A DNA stretch of 44,451 nucleotides from Clostridiales bacterium GWE2_32_10 (GCA_001797255.1 MGOW01000069.1:1-44451); one strand, 5' to 3'; shown: positions 8,862 through 17,976, counted from the stretch's first letter. The notes: generated by a model not told the origin, from the sequence alone. A program made the numbers and translations.

Positions 8862-10679
8862 CTATACCTCAGCTGCTGCTCTTCTCGCTGCCCTTACTCT
8901 TTCCTGCTCGTTTAATATTTTCTTCCTCAGTCTTATTTCTCCCGGAGTCACTTCAACTAACTCATCATCATTTATAAATTCTAATGCTTCTTCAAGTGTA
9001 AATTTTATTGGTGGTGATAATTTTATTGACTCATCAGAGCCTGATGCTCTCATGTTTGTCAGCTTTTTATTTTTGCATGGATTAACAGTCATGTCCTCTT
9101 TTCTACTGTTTATCCCTACTAGCATACCTTCATAAACCTCGACACTAGGGTTTATAAACATTTCTGCTCTTTCGCTTAGGTTAAATAGTGCATATCCCAT
9201 AGCAATTCCAGCCTCTCCTGATATAAGTACCCCATTTTTTCTCTGAACTATTTCACCTTTGTGTGGCTCGAATCTTTCAAATCGTCTTATAAGTGTACCT
9301 TCTCCCCTAGTTATATTTATAAATTCCGACCTAAATCCGATTAGTCCTCTAGTTGGAACCATATATTCTATTTTTACATGACCTGCTTCTGTGTCCATTT
9401 GCTCCATCATGCCTTTTCTTAAATTTAGTGCTGAGATTACACCTCCTGAATACTCTTCAGGCATTGTAGCTACAACTCTTTCCACTGGCTCTACAAGCTC
9501 TCCTTCTTTTTCGTACATTATAACCTCAGGCTTTGAAACTCCCATCTCGTAACTTTCTCTTCTCATATTTTCAAGAAGTATCGCTAGGTGAAGCTCTCCA
9601 CGCCCAGAGACTTTAAATCCATCAGTTCTATCAAGTGCCTCAACTCTAAGTCCTACATTCACTTCAAGCTCCTTTTCAAGTCTTTCTTTTAGATGCCTAG
9701 TTGTTAGAAATTTCCCGCTTTTACCTGCAAATGGTGAATCGTTTACATAAAAATTCATTGTAAGAGTAGGTTCCTCTATTTTTAGCATCTCCATTGGAAT
9801 TGGTGTACTTTCATTACATACAGTCTCCCCTATTGATATGTCACTTATCCCAGCTATTACAACTATCTCCCCGCTTGTAGCCTCTTTTACCTCTGTTCTT
9901 TTTATCCCTTGATAAATAAATAGCTTTGTTATCTTAGCTTTTCCTATAGTTCCGTCGCTCTTGCACACTGAAACTATTTGCCCATCCTTTATTTTTCCTC
10001 TAAATACTCTTCCTATTCCCAGTCTTCCAATGTATTCATCATATGCAAGCGAACAAACCTGAAGCTGCAAATTTTCATGCTCTAAATTAGGATACGGCTT
10101 TACATGATGTATAATAGTTTCAAATAATGGATCTATGTTAGTAGAAGCATCCTCAAGACTCTTTTTTACTATACCTTCCCTAGCTATACCGTAAAGTATA
10201 GGAAAGTCTAACTGCTCATCTGTAGCACCAAGCTCTACAAATAGGTCAAAAGTCATATCAACAACCTTTTCCGCTCTTTGATCTTTTTTATCTACTTTGT
10301 TTATAAGTAAAATTGGTCTTACTCCCATTTCAAGTGACTTTTGCAATACAAATCTTGTTTGTGGCATAGGTCCTTCTGATGAATCAACTAAAAGTATTAC
10401 TGTATCTACAGTTTTCATTATACGCTCAACCTCTGATGAAAAGTCAGCATGCCCTGGAGTATCTACTATATTTATCTTATAATCCTTATACTTAACTGCA
10501 CAATTTTTTGAATATATCGTAATACCTCTTTCTCTTTCTAAATCATTACTATCCATTACACATTCACTCACAAACTCATTATCCCTAAATACCCCACTTT
10601 GGTTTAGAAACGCATCTACTAATGTTGATTTTCCAGCGTCAACGTGCGCTATAACTGCTATGTTAATTATTTTTTCCAT
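8862..10679 (-). CDS. typA: GTP-binding translation factor TypA/BipA
   Basis: 605 residues, the usual length for TypA. This ribosome-associated translational GTPase acts in ribosome assembly and stress adaptation. Visible GTPase motifs: P-loop AHVDAGKST, switch region RERGITI, DTPGHADF and NKVDKKD. EF-G-like domains follow, with the family segments GRGELHLAILLENMRRE and PTRGLIGFRSEFI. The start is the ATG of MEKIINIAVIAHVD, 6 bases after AAGGAG; the frame is open further upstream but those residues have no binding site. It has its own consensus promoter at 10745-10773 and a hairpin at the 5' end of the leader. Codon use and neighbours give no sign of transfer. Confidence 0.97.
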   Translation of the reverse strand: MEKIINIAVIAHVDAGKSTLVDAFLNQSGVFRDNEFVSECVMDSNDLERERGITIYSKNCAVKYKDYKINIVDTPGHADFSSEVERIMKTVDTVILLVDSSEGPMPQTRFVLQKSLEMGVRPILLINKVDKKDQRAEKVVDMTFDLFVELGATDEQLDFPILYGIAREGIVKKSLEDASTNIDPLFETIIHHVKPYPNLEHENLQLQVCSLAYDEYIGRLGIGRVFRGKIKDGQIVSVCKSDGTIGKAKITKLFIYQGIKRTEVKEATSGEIVVIAGISDISIGETVCNESTPIPMEMLKIEEPTLTMNFYVNDSPFAGKSGKFLTTRHLKERLEKELEVNVGLRVEALDRTDGFKVSGRGELHLAILLENMRRESYEMGVSKPEVIMYEKEGELVEPVERVVATMPEEYSGGVISALNLRKGMMEQMDTEAGHVKIEYMVPTRGLIGFRSEFINITRGEGTLIRRFERFEPHKGEIVQRKNGVLISGEAGIAMGYALFNLSERAEMFINPSVEVYEGMLVGINSRKEDMTVNPCKNKKLTNMRASGSDESIKLSPPIKFTLEEALEFINDDELVEVTPGEIRLRKKILNEQERVRAARRAAAEV

Positions 10680-10713
10680 TTCTTTCTCCTTATAAAAATT
10701 ATTTTCACAAAAT

Positions 10714-10739
10714 AAAATGACAGAATATACTGTCATTTT
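10714..10739 (-). terminator. Hairpin between S41 protease gene and typA
   Basis: Inverted repeat AAAATGACAG (10714-10723) and CTGTCATTTT (10730-10739) with a 6-base loop, followed on the minus strand by TTTTATTTTG. It can end the S41 protease transcript. Because the typA promoter lies just upstream of it, the same hairpin would also form the first ~25 bases of the typA mRNA. Confidence 0.65.
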
Positions 10740-10744
10740 ATGTA

Positions 10745-10773
10745 ATTATATCATATTTTCAAATATTTGTCAA
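10745..10773 (-). promoter_or_regulatory. Consensus sigma-A promoter of typA
   Basis: TTGACA (10773-10768), exactly 17 bases, TATAAT (10750-10745) on the minus strand. Both hexamers are perfect matches. Expected start of transcription is near 10738, about 60 bases before the typA ATG. Confidence 0.88.
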
Positions 10774-10784
10774 TGCATTTCATT

Positions 10785-12200
10785 TTATTCACCAAAAACC
10801 TTCTTTTTCAATATCTCATACCCAACATCTAACTGTCTATCCTCTGCTTTTAGTTTATTATACAATGCTTCGTTCAATATATTTTGCGTTGTATAATCAG
10901 CTACACCATAAGGGAATAATCCTTTATCCTTTTGAAATTTTAATATTGCATCGTATGTATCTTGTTCATAGTAATCATCTAGATTTTTTATTTGATATCC
11001 TAGAAAGCTAAGTATTTTTTTAATTTGCTTTACTTCGTCTGATCTATCATCTAATTTATATTTCGAGCTTATTCCGCTTAAAAAATCTGGAGTTTCTACA
11101 ACAATATCTGGTTGTATTCCTATTTTATTTATAGAAGTACCATTCCTAGTTAAATATTCTTCAACTGTAAGTTTAAAATAATTACCATACACATCCCTGA
11201 AAATTTTCTGCACAACACCTTTTCCAAAGGTCTTCTCACCAACTATTATCCCCACTTCTGAATCTTTAACGGCTCCTGTAAGTATTTCGGAAGCACTCGC
11301 TGTATTTTCATTAACAAGTACAACTATGCTAAACGGTGGAGTTTTTAATTCTGAAGTATATGTAATTTTATTCCCATTCTTATCTATAGTATGAACTATC
11401 GGTCCTTCTGGAATAATTAATTTACATATACTTATAACCTGATCTAGGTATCCTCCTGGATTATTCCTCAAGTCTATTATTATCCCTTTAACATGCTTAT
11501 CCTTCATTTCCTCTATTTCTTTCCTAAACTCACTATATACACTCGAATTAAATTCTGAAATACTAATATATCTCATTCTTTTTATTTCTCTATCCGAGGC
11601 ATCCAGAAATAATTCATTAATTCGTTTAACCTGTACAGCATTTATTTGTATCTTATCTCTTGTTATAACCTTATCTAATGTATCTACTCCTCTTTTTATA
11701 GTCAATTTAACTTTAGTACCTTCTATCCCTTTTATTTTAACTAACGCTTCATCTAGGGTCATTTTTCCTATATCCACTCCATCTACTTTAACTATCACAT
11801 CACCCGGTAACATACCACCTTCCTCTGCTGGTGTCTTAGATAGAACATTAACAACAGAAATATATCCATCATCTTTTTTTTCAACCTTTATTCCTATACC
11901 GACAAATTCTCCAGAAACAGATTCTACAAAGTCTTTATACTCATCTAAAGTATAGTACTCGCTATAGTTATCAAGCTTCGAAAACATACCTTCTAGTGCC
12001 CCTTGAACAAGCTCATCTCTGGTTACTTGTCCACCTACATAATTTTCAAGTATAGTATCCATCATATCTTTTATTTGATAGACCGCTTTTACTTGTTCCT
12101 CATCATCTGTATATTTTACATCCTCTGAGTATCCTATAGTATTAAATATAAAAACTAACATAAACAAACTAACACTAAAACCATATATTATCTTTCTCAC
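10785..12200 (-). CDS. S41 (CtpA-type) carboxy-terminal processing protease with PDZ and peptidoglycan-binding domains
   Basis: About 471 residues. An N-terminal membrane anchor (IIYGFSVSLFMLVFIF) is followed by a PDZ domain (GIGIKVEKKDDGYISV...PAEEGGMLPGDVIVKVDGVD) and the S41 catalytic core with the nucleophile serine in TASASEIL and the lysine in GEKTFGKGVVQ. The C-terminal ~70 residues are a peptidoglycan-binding repeat (VKQIKKILSFLGYQI...ILKFQKDKGL). It would cleave proteins outside the membrane near the wall. I chose the GTG start at 12200, which has an AAGGAAGG site 5 bases upstream, over an ATG 12 codons earlier that overlaps the preceding gene. It follows the SLH gene by about 25 bases, so they are probably one operon; such pairing suggests S-layer or wall-protein maturation, which is inference. 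Confidence 0.93.
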   Translation of the reverse strand: MRKIIYGFSVSLFMLVFIFNTIGYSEDVKYTDDEEQVKAVYQIKDMMDTILENYVGGQVTRDELVQGALEGMFSKLDNYSEYYTLDEYKDFVESVSGEFVGIGIKVEKKDDGYISVVNVLSKTPAEEGGMLPGDVIVKVDGVDIGKMTLDEALVKIKGIEGTKVKLTIKRGVDTLDKVITRDKIQINAVQVKRINELFLDASDREIKRMRYISISEFNSSVYSEFRKEIEEMKDKHVKGIIIDLRNNPGGYLDQVISICKLIIPEGPIVHTIDKNGNKITYTSELKTPPFSIVVLVNENTASASEILTGAVKDSEVGIIVGEKTFGKGVVQKIFRDVYGNYFKLTVEEYLTRNGTSINKIGIQPDIVVETPDFLSGISSKYKLDDRSDEVKQIKKILSFLGYQIKNLDDYYEQDTYDAILKFQKDKGLFPYGVADYTTQNILNEALYNKLKAEDRQLDVGYEILKKKVFGE

Positions 12201-12225
12201 AGCAACCTTCCTTTCAATATTCAAT

Positions 12226-13752
12226 TCAATATTCAATTAATTTTTCGACATAATCATTCTCTATGTCTTTTCGCAAGTAATTTATTAATCTATTAATTAT
12301 CGCTGCTCCTTCTGCCTTTGTTATCTCATCCTTTGGTCTTAAATTCCCAGTAACATCCCCTTTAATAAGTCCTAGATTATATAGTCCATAAATGTCCTTT
12401 TTCGCCCAAGGTGCAATCAAGTCATCATCCATAAAAGGAGTGACAGGAGTTATATCTTGCCCCAGTCTAGAAAGTCCAAGTGCCCTCATATATATAAGAA
12501 ATGCCTCCTCCCTTTTTACAGGATTATCAGGCTGAAAGTTCCCCTTATTCGTACCTTTTACAAGACCTACCTCTGATGCTATCTCTATATTTCTAAAATG
12601 CGGATGATATATATCGACATCCCCAAATGTAGCCACTGGCTTATAACCTTTTGGCTCTTTATACTTTTTATCAAGACCTAATGTTTTGACGAGTAAAGTC
12701 ACATACTGAGCTCTGGTAAGTTTTTCATTAGGAATAAATTCAAATGTGCTATCTAAAATCTCTAGACTATAGAGCTTTTTTATATCCTCTTCTGCAAAAC
12801 TTCCCTCAAGATAATCAGTATTTAGAGGTGCAACTAAATGCTCAAAAGTATTATATGAAGGTATACTTACAGTTCCTTCTACATCCTTATAATCCATATT
12901 AGTAGGTTCTGTAGTTACTTTATACGCAATTCCACTTTCATTCTGTGTAACCTGAAGATAGTTTCCTCCAAAGCCTATAGCATTAGGTTTATTTGAATCA
13001 TATTGCATTGTTTTATTTACGCTAATCGACGGCTTAACTTCTGCTTCTAGTCTCCATGTATTTTGATCAGAACCAGCAACAGAATCCACCACTACCTTCA
13101 AAAGCTGAGTTTCAGTTTTCCCCCATACTTGGTCATAACCATAAATCGCATTATCTCCTACTACATTTACCGTTATTACCTGATCATCATTTTTATAAAT
13201 CGCTCTATACCCTATACTCCCTTTATAATATTTAATCCCTGGAGCATTATATTCAATAAAAGTATTATTAAATACTGAGTTAGTTGAATCTAATGTATAT
13301 AATACTTCACCTATTGTTATAGTTTCCTTCCACGATTTAAGCTCATAATTTTTAAGTATCTGATTATCAACTTTTCTATAGTTCACGTTAAATGTTACAA
13401 CTCTTTTTATCAATGTATCTTGCGTTATAGGATCTTTATATGGTGTCACCGAATATGTTACAGTATATGTGCCTGAATCCAGATTAGGGTCAACATCTCC
13501 TGTTTTAGAAAAAGTTAAAAGTCCTTCAAATATTTGAGGTTTCCCTGTCAAAAAAACTACTTCCTTATAACGTAATTCTTTCTTATTATTAGTTTGCACC
13601 ACACTGCTTACATAATCATCCATCACCTTAGGAAGTTTTACACCTTCTGAAACCCCACAAAAGAATCCCATTTCTCCTACATCTGCATTTGAAACCGACA
13701 TATTTACTATCATGATCAATGCTATTACAACTAAATATCTACACCAACCCAT
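12226..13752 (-). CDS. SLH-domain secreted protein
   Basis: 508 residues with a signal peptide at 1-23 (MGWCRYLVVIALIMIVNMSV). Residues about 70-310 are a beta-rich region with no domain I recognise. About 320-490 carry SLH motifs: a degenerate one (PNEKLTRAQYVTLLVKTLGL) and two clearer ones (FGDVDIYHPHFRNIEIASEV; GDVTGNLRPKDEITKAEGAA). It should be tethered to the wall. Start ATG follows the strong site GGGGGGAGGAGC. It is the first gene of an operon with the S41 protease. What the N-terminal part does cannot be read from the sequence. Confidence 0.87.
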   Translation of the reverse strand: MGWCRYLVVIALIMIVNMSVSNADVGEMGFFCGVSEGVKLPKVMDDYVSSVVQTNNKKELRYKEVVFLTGKPQIFEGLLTFSKTGDVDPNLDSGTYTVTYSVTPYKDPITQDTLIKRVVTFNVNYRKVDNQILKNYELKSWKETITIGEVLYTLDSTNSVFNNTFIEYNAPGIKYYKGSIGYRAIYKNDDQVITVNVVGDNAIYGYDQVWGKTETQLLKVVVDSVAGSDQNTWRLEAEVKPSISVNKTMQYDSNKPNAIGFGGNYLQVTQNESGIAYKVTTEPTNMDYKDVEGTVSIPSYNTFEHLVAPLNTDYLEGSFAEEDIKKLYSLEILDSTFEFIPNEKLTRAQYVTLLVKTLGLDKKYKEPKGYKPVATFGDVDIYHPHFRNIEIASEVGLVKGTNKGNFQPDNPVKREEAFLIYMRALGLSRLGQDITPVTPFMDDDLIAPWAKKDIYGLYNLGLIKGDVTGNLRPKDEITKAEGAAIINRLINYLRKDIENDYVEKLIEY

Positions 13753-13816
13753 GCTCCTCCCCCCAGTTTGAAAAGTCGCGTTATTTTTTAATACCTATAT
13801 ATATACTTATACATCT

Positions 13817-13845
13817 ATTGTACCACACTTATTATATTTTTTAAA
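13817..13845 (-). promoter_or_regulatory. Probable extended -10 promoter of the SLH/S41 operon
   Basis: On the minus strand, TGGTACAAT (extended -10, hexamer at 13822-13817) lies 17 bases after a weak -35 TTTAAA (13845-13840), about 65 bases before the SLH gene start. Confidence 0.5.
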
Positions 13846-13877
13846 TAATTTTATAAAAAATTTATTTTTATTTTTTT

Positions 13878-15482
13878 TTATTTAGTTTCTTTTGCAAGAG
13901 TTACTCTGTTCTTACCTGAATGTTTTGAAGAATATAAAGCCTTATCTGCTGAATCTATTGCTTTATCAATATTTTTTTCGATTAAAGGGTATATTGTAAA
14001 TCCGATACTTATAGTTATACTTTTCTCTATACTATTAAATTTAACAACATGTTTTTGAATCTTTTCTCTATATTCGTCCAAAATTTTATTAGCTACTTCT
14101 TTTTCCATTTTAAGTATCAATATAAGAAGCTCCTCGCCACCATACCTTATCACTTTTCCTTCATATGTCTCAAAAAACTTTTTGGTTATTCGAGCCAAAT
14201 CCCTCAATACTTGATCACCAAAAATATGCCCATAATTATCATTTATAAATTTAAAATCATCTATATCTACCATAGCAACTACTAAATTTTGGTTAGCTTC
14301 TGTTGCTTTTTTAACAATAAATGGCCATAATTTTTCTAAATAATTTCTGTTATATAATTTTGTTAGGTTATCTGTTACAGCTAATTTCTTAACTTTTTTG
14401 TATAAAATCACATTTTCCAATGCTAATGCCACTTGCATTCTAATATCCTCTAATAAATTTATATTGCTATCATTAAAATAATTATTATCCTTATGTGCTA
14501 AAATAATCTCTCCGTATTTAATATCGCGCTTGCATATTGGTATTATAATATTAGAATTTAAACACTCATTGTAGTCATTTTGATTTTTTATATAAATACC
14601 TGTATTATCTTTAAAATTTTTATCTATATCATTTTTTATCATCTCTATAATCTCTACTCTATCTATATCACATAATATCATTTTAACATACGTTTCAACA
14701 ATTTGCCCATTCTCATTATATAATATTACACAACAAAAATTAAAATTAATAACTCCAACTAATGCATCTATAACATTCTCAATAAACACATCTTCCTCTA
14801 AAGAAGTATTTATAAAATTACCTATTACTTTTAATAAATATAATTCATTAACCTCATCCTTATATCTCTTTAAAAGCTGATTTATTTCCGACTCCTTTAT
14901 TTTCAGCTCTATATTTTTGCCCCTTATACCCTCTATTAACTTTTTATTTTCTCTTAGCTTCCTTCTAATAGCTTCTATGTTAACCTTCATTTCACCCTCT
15001 ATTATTAAGAACAACACAAATACATATACTAAATACCCTATATTATTTATATTTATAATGTCTAGTTTATACGTAACAATATCTATCATCAAAAATATAA
15101 TAATATAATAAAATTTATACCATTTTAAATTTATATTTTTAGTCAATAAATAGATTTCAAGCACTATAAATAAATAAACCATGGTTATGTCTAAATTATA
15201 TATATACCTAAGCCTAGCTACTACTATAGCACATAGGATTATCTCTAACATCCTACTTAAGTTTAAAATACCCACGTCTAGTATCCTCTTCTTTTTAATA
15301 AATAGCTCAATCCCTATGTATTTTATAATTATGAACATGCACCAAAATATAATAGTATAATTAACTATACTATCGTGCTTATGTAAAGTCCCATAACTTA
15401 CTAAGCAATAAAAACTAATTAAGCTTAGTATCAGTACATGGTAAAGTAAATACTTCTTTTCTGTCCTTACTAAGTTTCTCAT
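13878..15482 (-). CDS. Membrane GAF-GGDEF diguanylate cyclase
   Basis: 534 residues. The first ~165 residues hold about six hydrophobic helices, a membrane sensor module without a recognised name. A charged coiled-coil linker follows (ANIRRKLRENKK-like; residues ~170-215), then a GAF-like domain (~215-365) and a GGDEF domain (~375-530; DNLTKLYNRNYLE, VDIDDFKFINDNYGH, YGGEELLILIL). GGEEL is an active-type variant, so it should make cyclic di-GMP from GTP. No RxxD inhibitory site precedes GGEEL (FFETYEGKVIRYGGEEL), so product inhibition through that site is unlikely. Start ATG follows AGGTGATT. It is transcribed alone, divergently from the AbrB-like gene. Whether its c-di-GMP controls the nearby appendage operon is unknown; no c-di-GMP riboswitch was seen. 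Confidence 0.92.
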   Translation of the reverse strand: MRNLVRTEKKYLLYHVLILSLISFYCLVSYGTLHKHDSIVNYTIIFWCMFIIIKYIGIELFIKKKRILDVGILNLSRMLEIILCAIVVARLRYIYNLDITMVYLFIVLEIYLLTKNINLKWYKFYYIIIFLMIDIVTYKLDIININNIGYLVYVFVLFLIIEGEMKVNIEAIRRKLRENKKLIEGIRGKNIELKIKESEINQLLKRYKDEVNELYLLKVIGNFINTSLEEDVFIENVIDALVGVINFNFCCVILYNENGQIVETYVKMILCDIDRVEIIEMIKNDIDKNFKDNTGIYIKNQNDYNECLNSNIIIPICKRDIKYGEIILAHKDNNYFNDSNINLLEDIRMQVALALENVILYKKVKKLAVTDNLTKLYNRNYLEKLWPFIVKKATEANQNLVVAMVDIDDFKFINDNYGHIFGDQVLRDLARITKKFFETYEGKVIRYGGEELLILILKMEKEVANKILDEYREKIQKHVVKFNSIEKSITISIGFTIYPLIEKNIDKAIDSADKALYSSKHSGKNRVTLAKETK

Positions 15483-15568
15483 ATAATCACCTATCTATCC
15501 TTAAAATAATATTATATATCTATACATATTAAATCATATTTTAGTGTTTTTGTCATTAATTTATTATA

Positions 15569-15607
15569 AATTTCTAGATATTTTTATTAGTAATTTCTAG
15601 ATATTTT
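15569..15607. repeat. Two direct repeats in the divergent intergenic region
   Basis: AATTTCTAGATATTTT occurs at 15569-15584 and again at 15592-15607, 23 bases apart (about two helical turns). Each contains the palindrome TCTAGA. They lie between the GGDEF and AbrB-like genes, so they may be an operator. The rest of the 291-base gap is A/T rich and shows only the AbrB promoter. Confidence 0.5.
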
Positions 15608-15689
15608 ATAATAATTTCACTATATATGTTAAATTTTTAAAGTAAAACAGAAAATCTTACAAAATATATACTATTTTGTTTTCTTCCTA

Positions 15690-15718
15690 TTGACATTATA
15701 TTACATATATGGTATTAT
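15690..15718 (+). promoter_or_regulatory. Sigma-A promoter of the AbrB-like gene
   Basis: TTGACA (15690-15695), 17 bases, TATTAT (15713-15718), about 50 bases before the ATG. It is the only clear plus-strand promoter in the window. Confidence 0.82.
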
Positions 15719-15773
15719 AGTATCTGTAAACTTAGTAAAATTTACATTTACTTTTACTTTAGGAGGTTGTTGT

Positions 15774-16064
15774 ATGAAATCGACAGGAATTGTTAGAAAA
15801 GTTGACGAATTAGGAAGAATAGTTTTACCTATTGAATTAAGACGTAATTTAGGCATACAAGTTAAGGATTCGTTGGAAATTTTCGTTAATGATGAGGGTG
15901 TTATATTGCAGAAATATCAACCTGCATGTGTTCACACAGGCACAATGGATAATCTTATTGATTACAATGGTAAGAAAGTATCACGTAATGCTATCAAGGA
16001 AATGGCTATTAGGGCAGGTTTTGAAATAAAAGAAGACATGGAGACTAATAAAACTAATTTCTAA
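15774..16064 (+). CDS. abrB: AbrB/SpoVT-family transition-state regulator
   Basis: 96 residues. MKSTGIVRKVDELGRIVLPI is the swapped-hairpin DNA-binding domain typical of AbrB, with the conserved arginines. The C-terminal half (about 50-96) starts PACVHTGTMDNLIDYNGK. In many clostridial relatives this part carries paired CxxC motifs; here only one cysteine remains, so any zinc ribbon is lost. The start is the ATG directly after AGGAGG (15761-15766); an upstream in-frame ATG would overlap the promoter. It is monocistronic, with a strong terminator after it. AbrB proteins repress stationary-phase and surface genes, so the appendage operon next door is a candidate target, but no binding evidence is visible. 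Confidence 0.93.
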   Translation: MKSTGIVRKVDELGRIVLPIELRRNLGIQVKDSLEIFVNDEGVILQKYQPACVHTGTMDNLIDYNGKKVSRNAIKEMAIRAGFEIKEDMETNKTNF

Positions 16065-16078
16065 ATTTATTAAAACTA

Positions 16079-16123
16079 AAACAAAAAAGATTAAATCCCA
16101 CATATATTTAATCTTTTTTGTTT
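16079..16123. terminator. Strong bidirectional terminator ending both abrB and the appendage operon
   Basis: Perfect 18-base arms (AAACAAAAAAGATTAAAT at 16079-16096, complement at 16106-16123) around a 9-base loop. A- and T-runs on both sides let it stop plus-strand abrB transcripts and the long minus-strand operon after the CPBP gene. Confidence 0.88.
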
Positions 16124-16129
16124 AATCTT

Positions 16130-16912
16130 TTATACCGAATACTCCTTAATCTTTTTAAATAATAAAATAAGTATAGGTAGGCATATAATAGAAATAACAC
16201 CAATAAATCCTATAGCACCAATCTTTACTGACATGCTAGCATTTCCCTCTATATCACCTAAATCTAGTAAGCTTCGCATCAGTATAACCTGTGTAGCATT
16301 AATCACAAAATGAATTATTATACTACTATATATTGAGCCTGTTATATTTACTATATATACAAATACTATACCTAAAACAAATGCGTAAAAAAACTGTGTA
16401 AAATTCATATGCATAACCCCAAATATAAAACCATTTAAAACAGCAGCTGACTTTAGCCCTAGACCCCTCAAATCATATAAAATTATCCCCCTCATAAAAA
16501 TCTCTTCCATGATTGCTGGTATTATAGCTAAGGCTACAATCATTACCACGAATGATGTATTACTAAGTAGTGCCATATACTCCATAACCTTATCCCCAAA
16601 AAAAAGATTTGTTACACTTCCTATTAGCATTGAAACTGGTTGAATAAAGAAACCAATCAATATAAGTATAAATATTTGCCTATAGGATATCTTTTTAAGT
16701 TTTAAACACTCTTTTATATTAATATCATATTGAAAAATATACAAATATATTAAACACGGTACCACTATAATACATATACTAACAATAGCATTTGCAACAG
16801 CAGTATCTATATCTATTCTACTAAAAATCATATCATAAACTATGTTAGGTACAGTATACATCAGAAAAATAATACATATTGAAAATGCTACCGCTCGAAT
16901 TGCCCTTTTCAT
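16130..16912 (-). CDS. CPBP-family intramembrane metalloprotease
   Basis: 260 residues with about seven or eight membrane helices. The three CPBP (Abi/CAAX-protease-like) motifs are visible: MEEIFMRG (glutamates plus arginine), FGVMHMNF (histidine) and HFVINATQ (histidine and asparagine). These residues bind metal within the membrane, so it is probably active. Start ATG follows GAGGAGTTATAA. It lies 35 bases after the last pilin-like gene and before the operon terminator, so it is probably co-transcribed. CPBP proteins process membrane-anchored peptides or give bacteriocin immunity. Here it could process leaderless pilins in place of a prepilin peptidase, which is only inference. Confidence 0.88.
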   Translation of the reverse strand: MKRAIRAVAFSICIIFLMYTVPNIVYDMIFSRIDIDTAVANAIVSICIIVVPCLIYLYIFQYDINIKECLKLKKISYRQIFILILIGFFIQPVSMLIGSVTNLFFGDKVMEYMALLSNTSFVVMIVALAIIPAIMEEIFMRGIILYDLRGLGLKSAAVLNGFIFGVMHMNFTQFFYAFVLGIVFVYIVNITGSIYSSIIIHFVINATQVILMRSLLDLGDIEGNASMSVKIGAIGFIGVISIICLPILILLFKKIKEYSV

Positions 16913-16947
16913 TTATAACTCCTCATTTCTTAGTTTTCACCCTTAAC

Positions 16948-17976
16948 TTATTTTAGAGTATATCCCGAAACAATATATTCTTTAAAATCCATTTGCTTAT
17001 CTTTTATAGTTAAATAACTATTTTCTTTATATATAACTAAAAATGTAACACCTTGAAAAAAATTTAATTCCTTTGTTCTTATATCCTGTAACAAACTTTC
17101 AGAATTTGGGAAGTTTATCACTAATCCATCTGTATACTCAGATATAACTTGGTTTATTTTTTTTATAATTATTTCATTTTTTTCTTTCTTGGTTAAGCTA
17201 ATATAGTCAATATGATAAGGAATTATTATTTTATCAACAGCAGGATCAGAATCATAATATCCCACCTCATCATCATTCATTACATTGATATACTTATTAT
17301 ATACTTTATTATCTCTAGTGTTTAAATAATATAATTCTACTACTCCATCATTGTCCATATCAATTTCATATTTCTTAAAATATTCATAATTCGGCACCGT
17401 TAATGACACTCCATTACTAAAATTTTCTTTCTTGCTAACCATTTCGAAATTCTCATCATAAACATAATCATCTTTTGTATTTAAATAATATACATCAGTT
17501 CCAACGGTCTTTGTAAAATAATATGCTGGTCCAAAAGTATCAACTATACCATCTTTATATTTTTGAAATTCTGTTTTATAATCATAATTAGTTGAATTTT
17601 GATGTCCTACAATTACAAATCTATTGCTATATATTAATACCTTAGCCAATATGCTAGCTTGTATTTTGGAATATAATTCAGGATCTTGATAATTTTTAAA
17701 TAGTAGATTATTAAATTCAACTAGCAGTTTAGGCTCATCTATGTCTATGTTTGATTTATTCACATCAAAATTCTCCATATATCTTCTATAGCCTTTAGAT
17801 AATTCATCATAATTAACCTGCTCTATCTCTATAGTATCAGCTAATGCAGTTGTAGCAAAATATAAATTCTTTTTTAGATTTTCTTTATTTGAATTTGTAG
17901 TAGTTAAGAAAACAGCTGGTACAAACAAAAATATTATAAAAACTGATATTACTATAGCCGTCAATCCCTGCTCCAT
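16948..17976 (-). CDS. Pilin-like/TadE-like membrane-anchored protein
   Basis: 342 residues from the ATG of MEQGLTAIVISVFIIFLFVP, which has a GGTG binding site 6 bases upstream; an ATG four codons earlier has worse spacing. One N-terminal membrane helix is followed by a long exported domain. The EQGLTAIVI start resembles the first turn of TadE/Flp-like pilins. An internal repeat is seen (YYLNTKDDYVYDENF and YYLNTRDNKVYNKYI), the second copy behind a DMDNDG loop like the calcium loops of dockerins and EF hands. It is the largest of six single-helix proteins at the end of the Tad module, so it may be a tip or adhesin subunit. No database family is recognised. Confidence 0.7.
   Translation of the reverse strand: MEQGLTAIVISVFIIFLFVPAVFLTTTNSNKENLKKNLYFATTALADTIEIEQVNYDELSKGYRRYMENFDVNKSNIDIDEPKLLVEFNNLLFKNYQDPELYSKIQASILAKVLIYSNRFVIVGHQNSTNYDYKTEFQKYKDGIVDTFGPAYYFTKTVGTDVYYLNTKDDYVYDENFEMVSKKENFSNGVSLTVPNYEYFKKYEIDMDNDGVVELYYLNTRDNKVYNKYINVMNDDEVGYYDSDPAVDKIIIPYHIDYISLTKKEKNEIIIKKINQVISEYTDGLVINFPNSESLLQDIRTKELNFFQGVTFLVIYKENSYLTIKDKQMDFKEYIVSGYTLK

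Noticed and set aside
8744-8977. Plus-strand 77-codon frame across the typA 3' end
   Set aside because: Overlaps the conserved typA coding end and the relic; no binding site and a non-protein-like composition.
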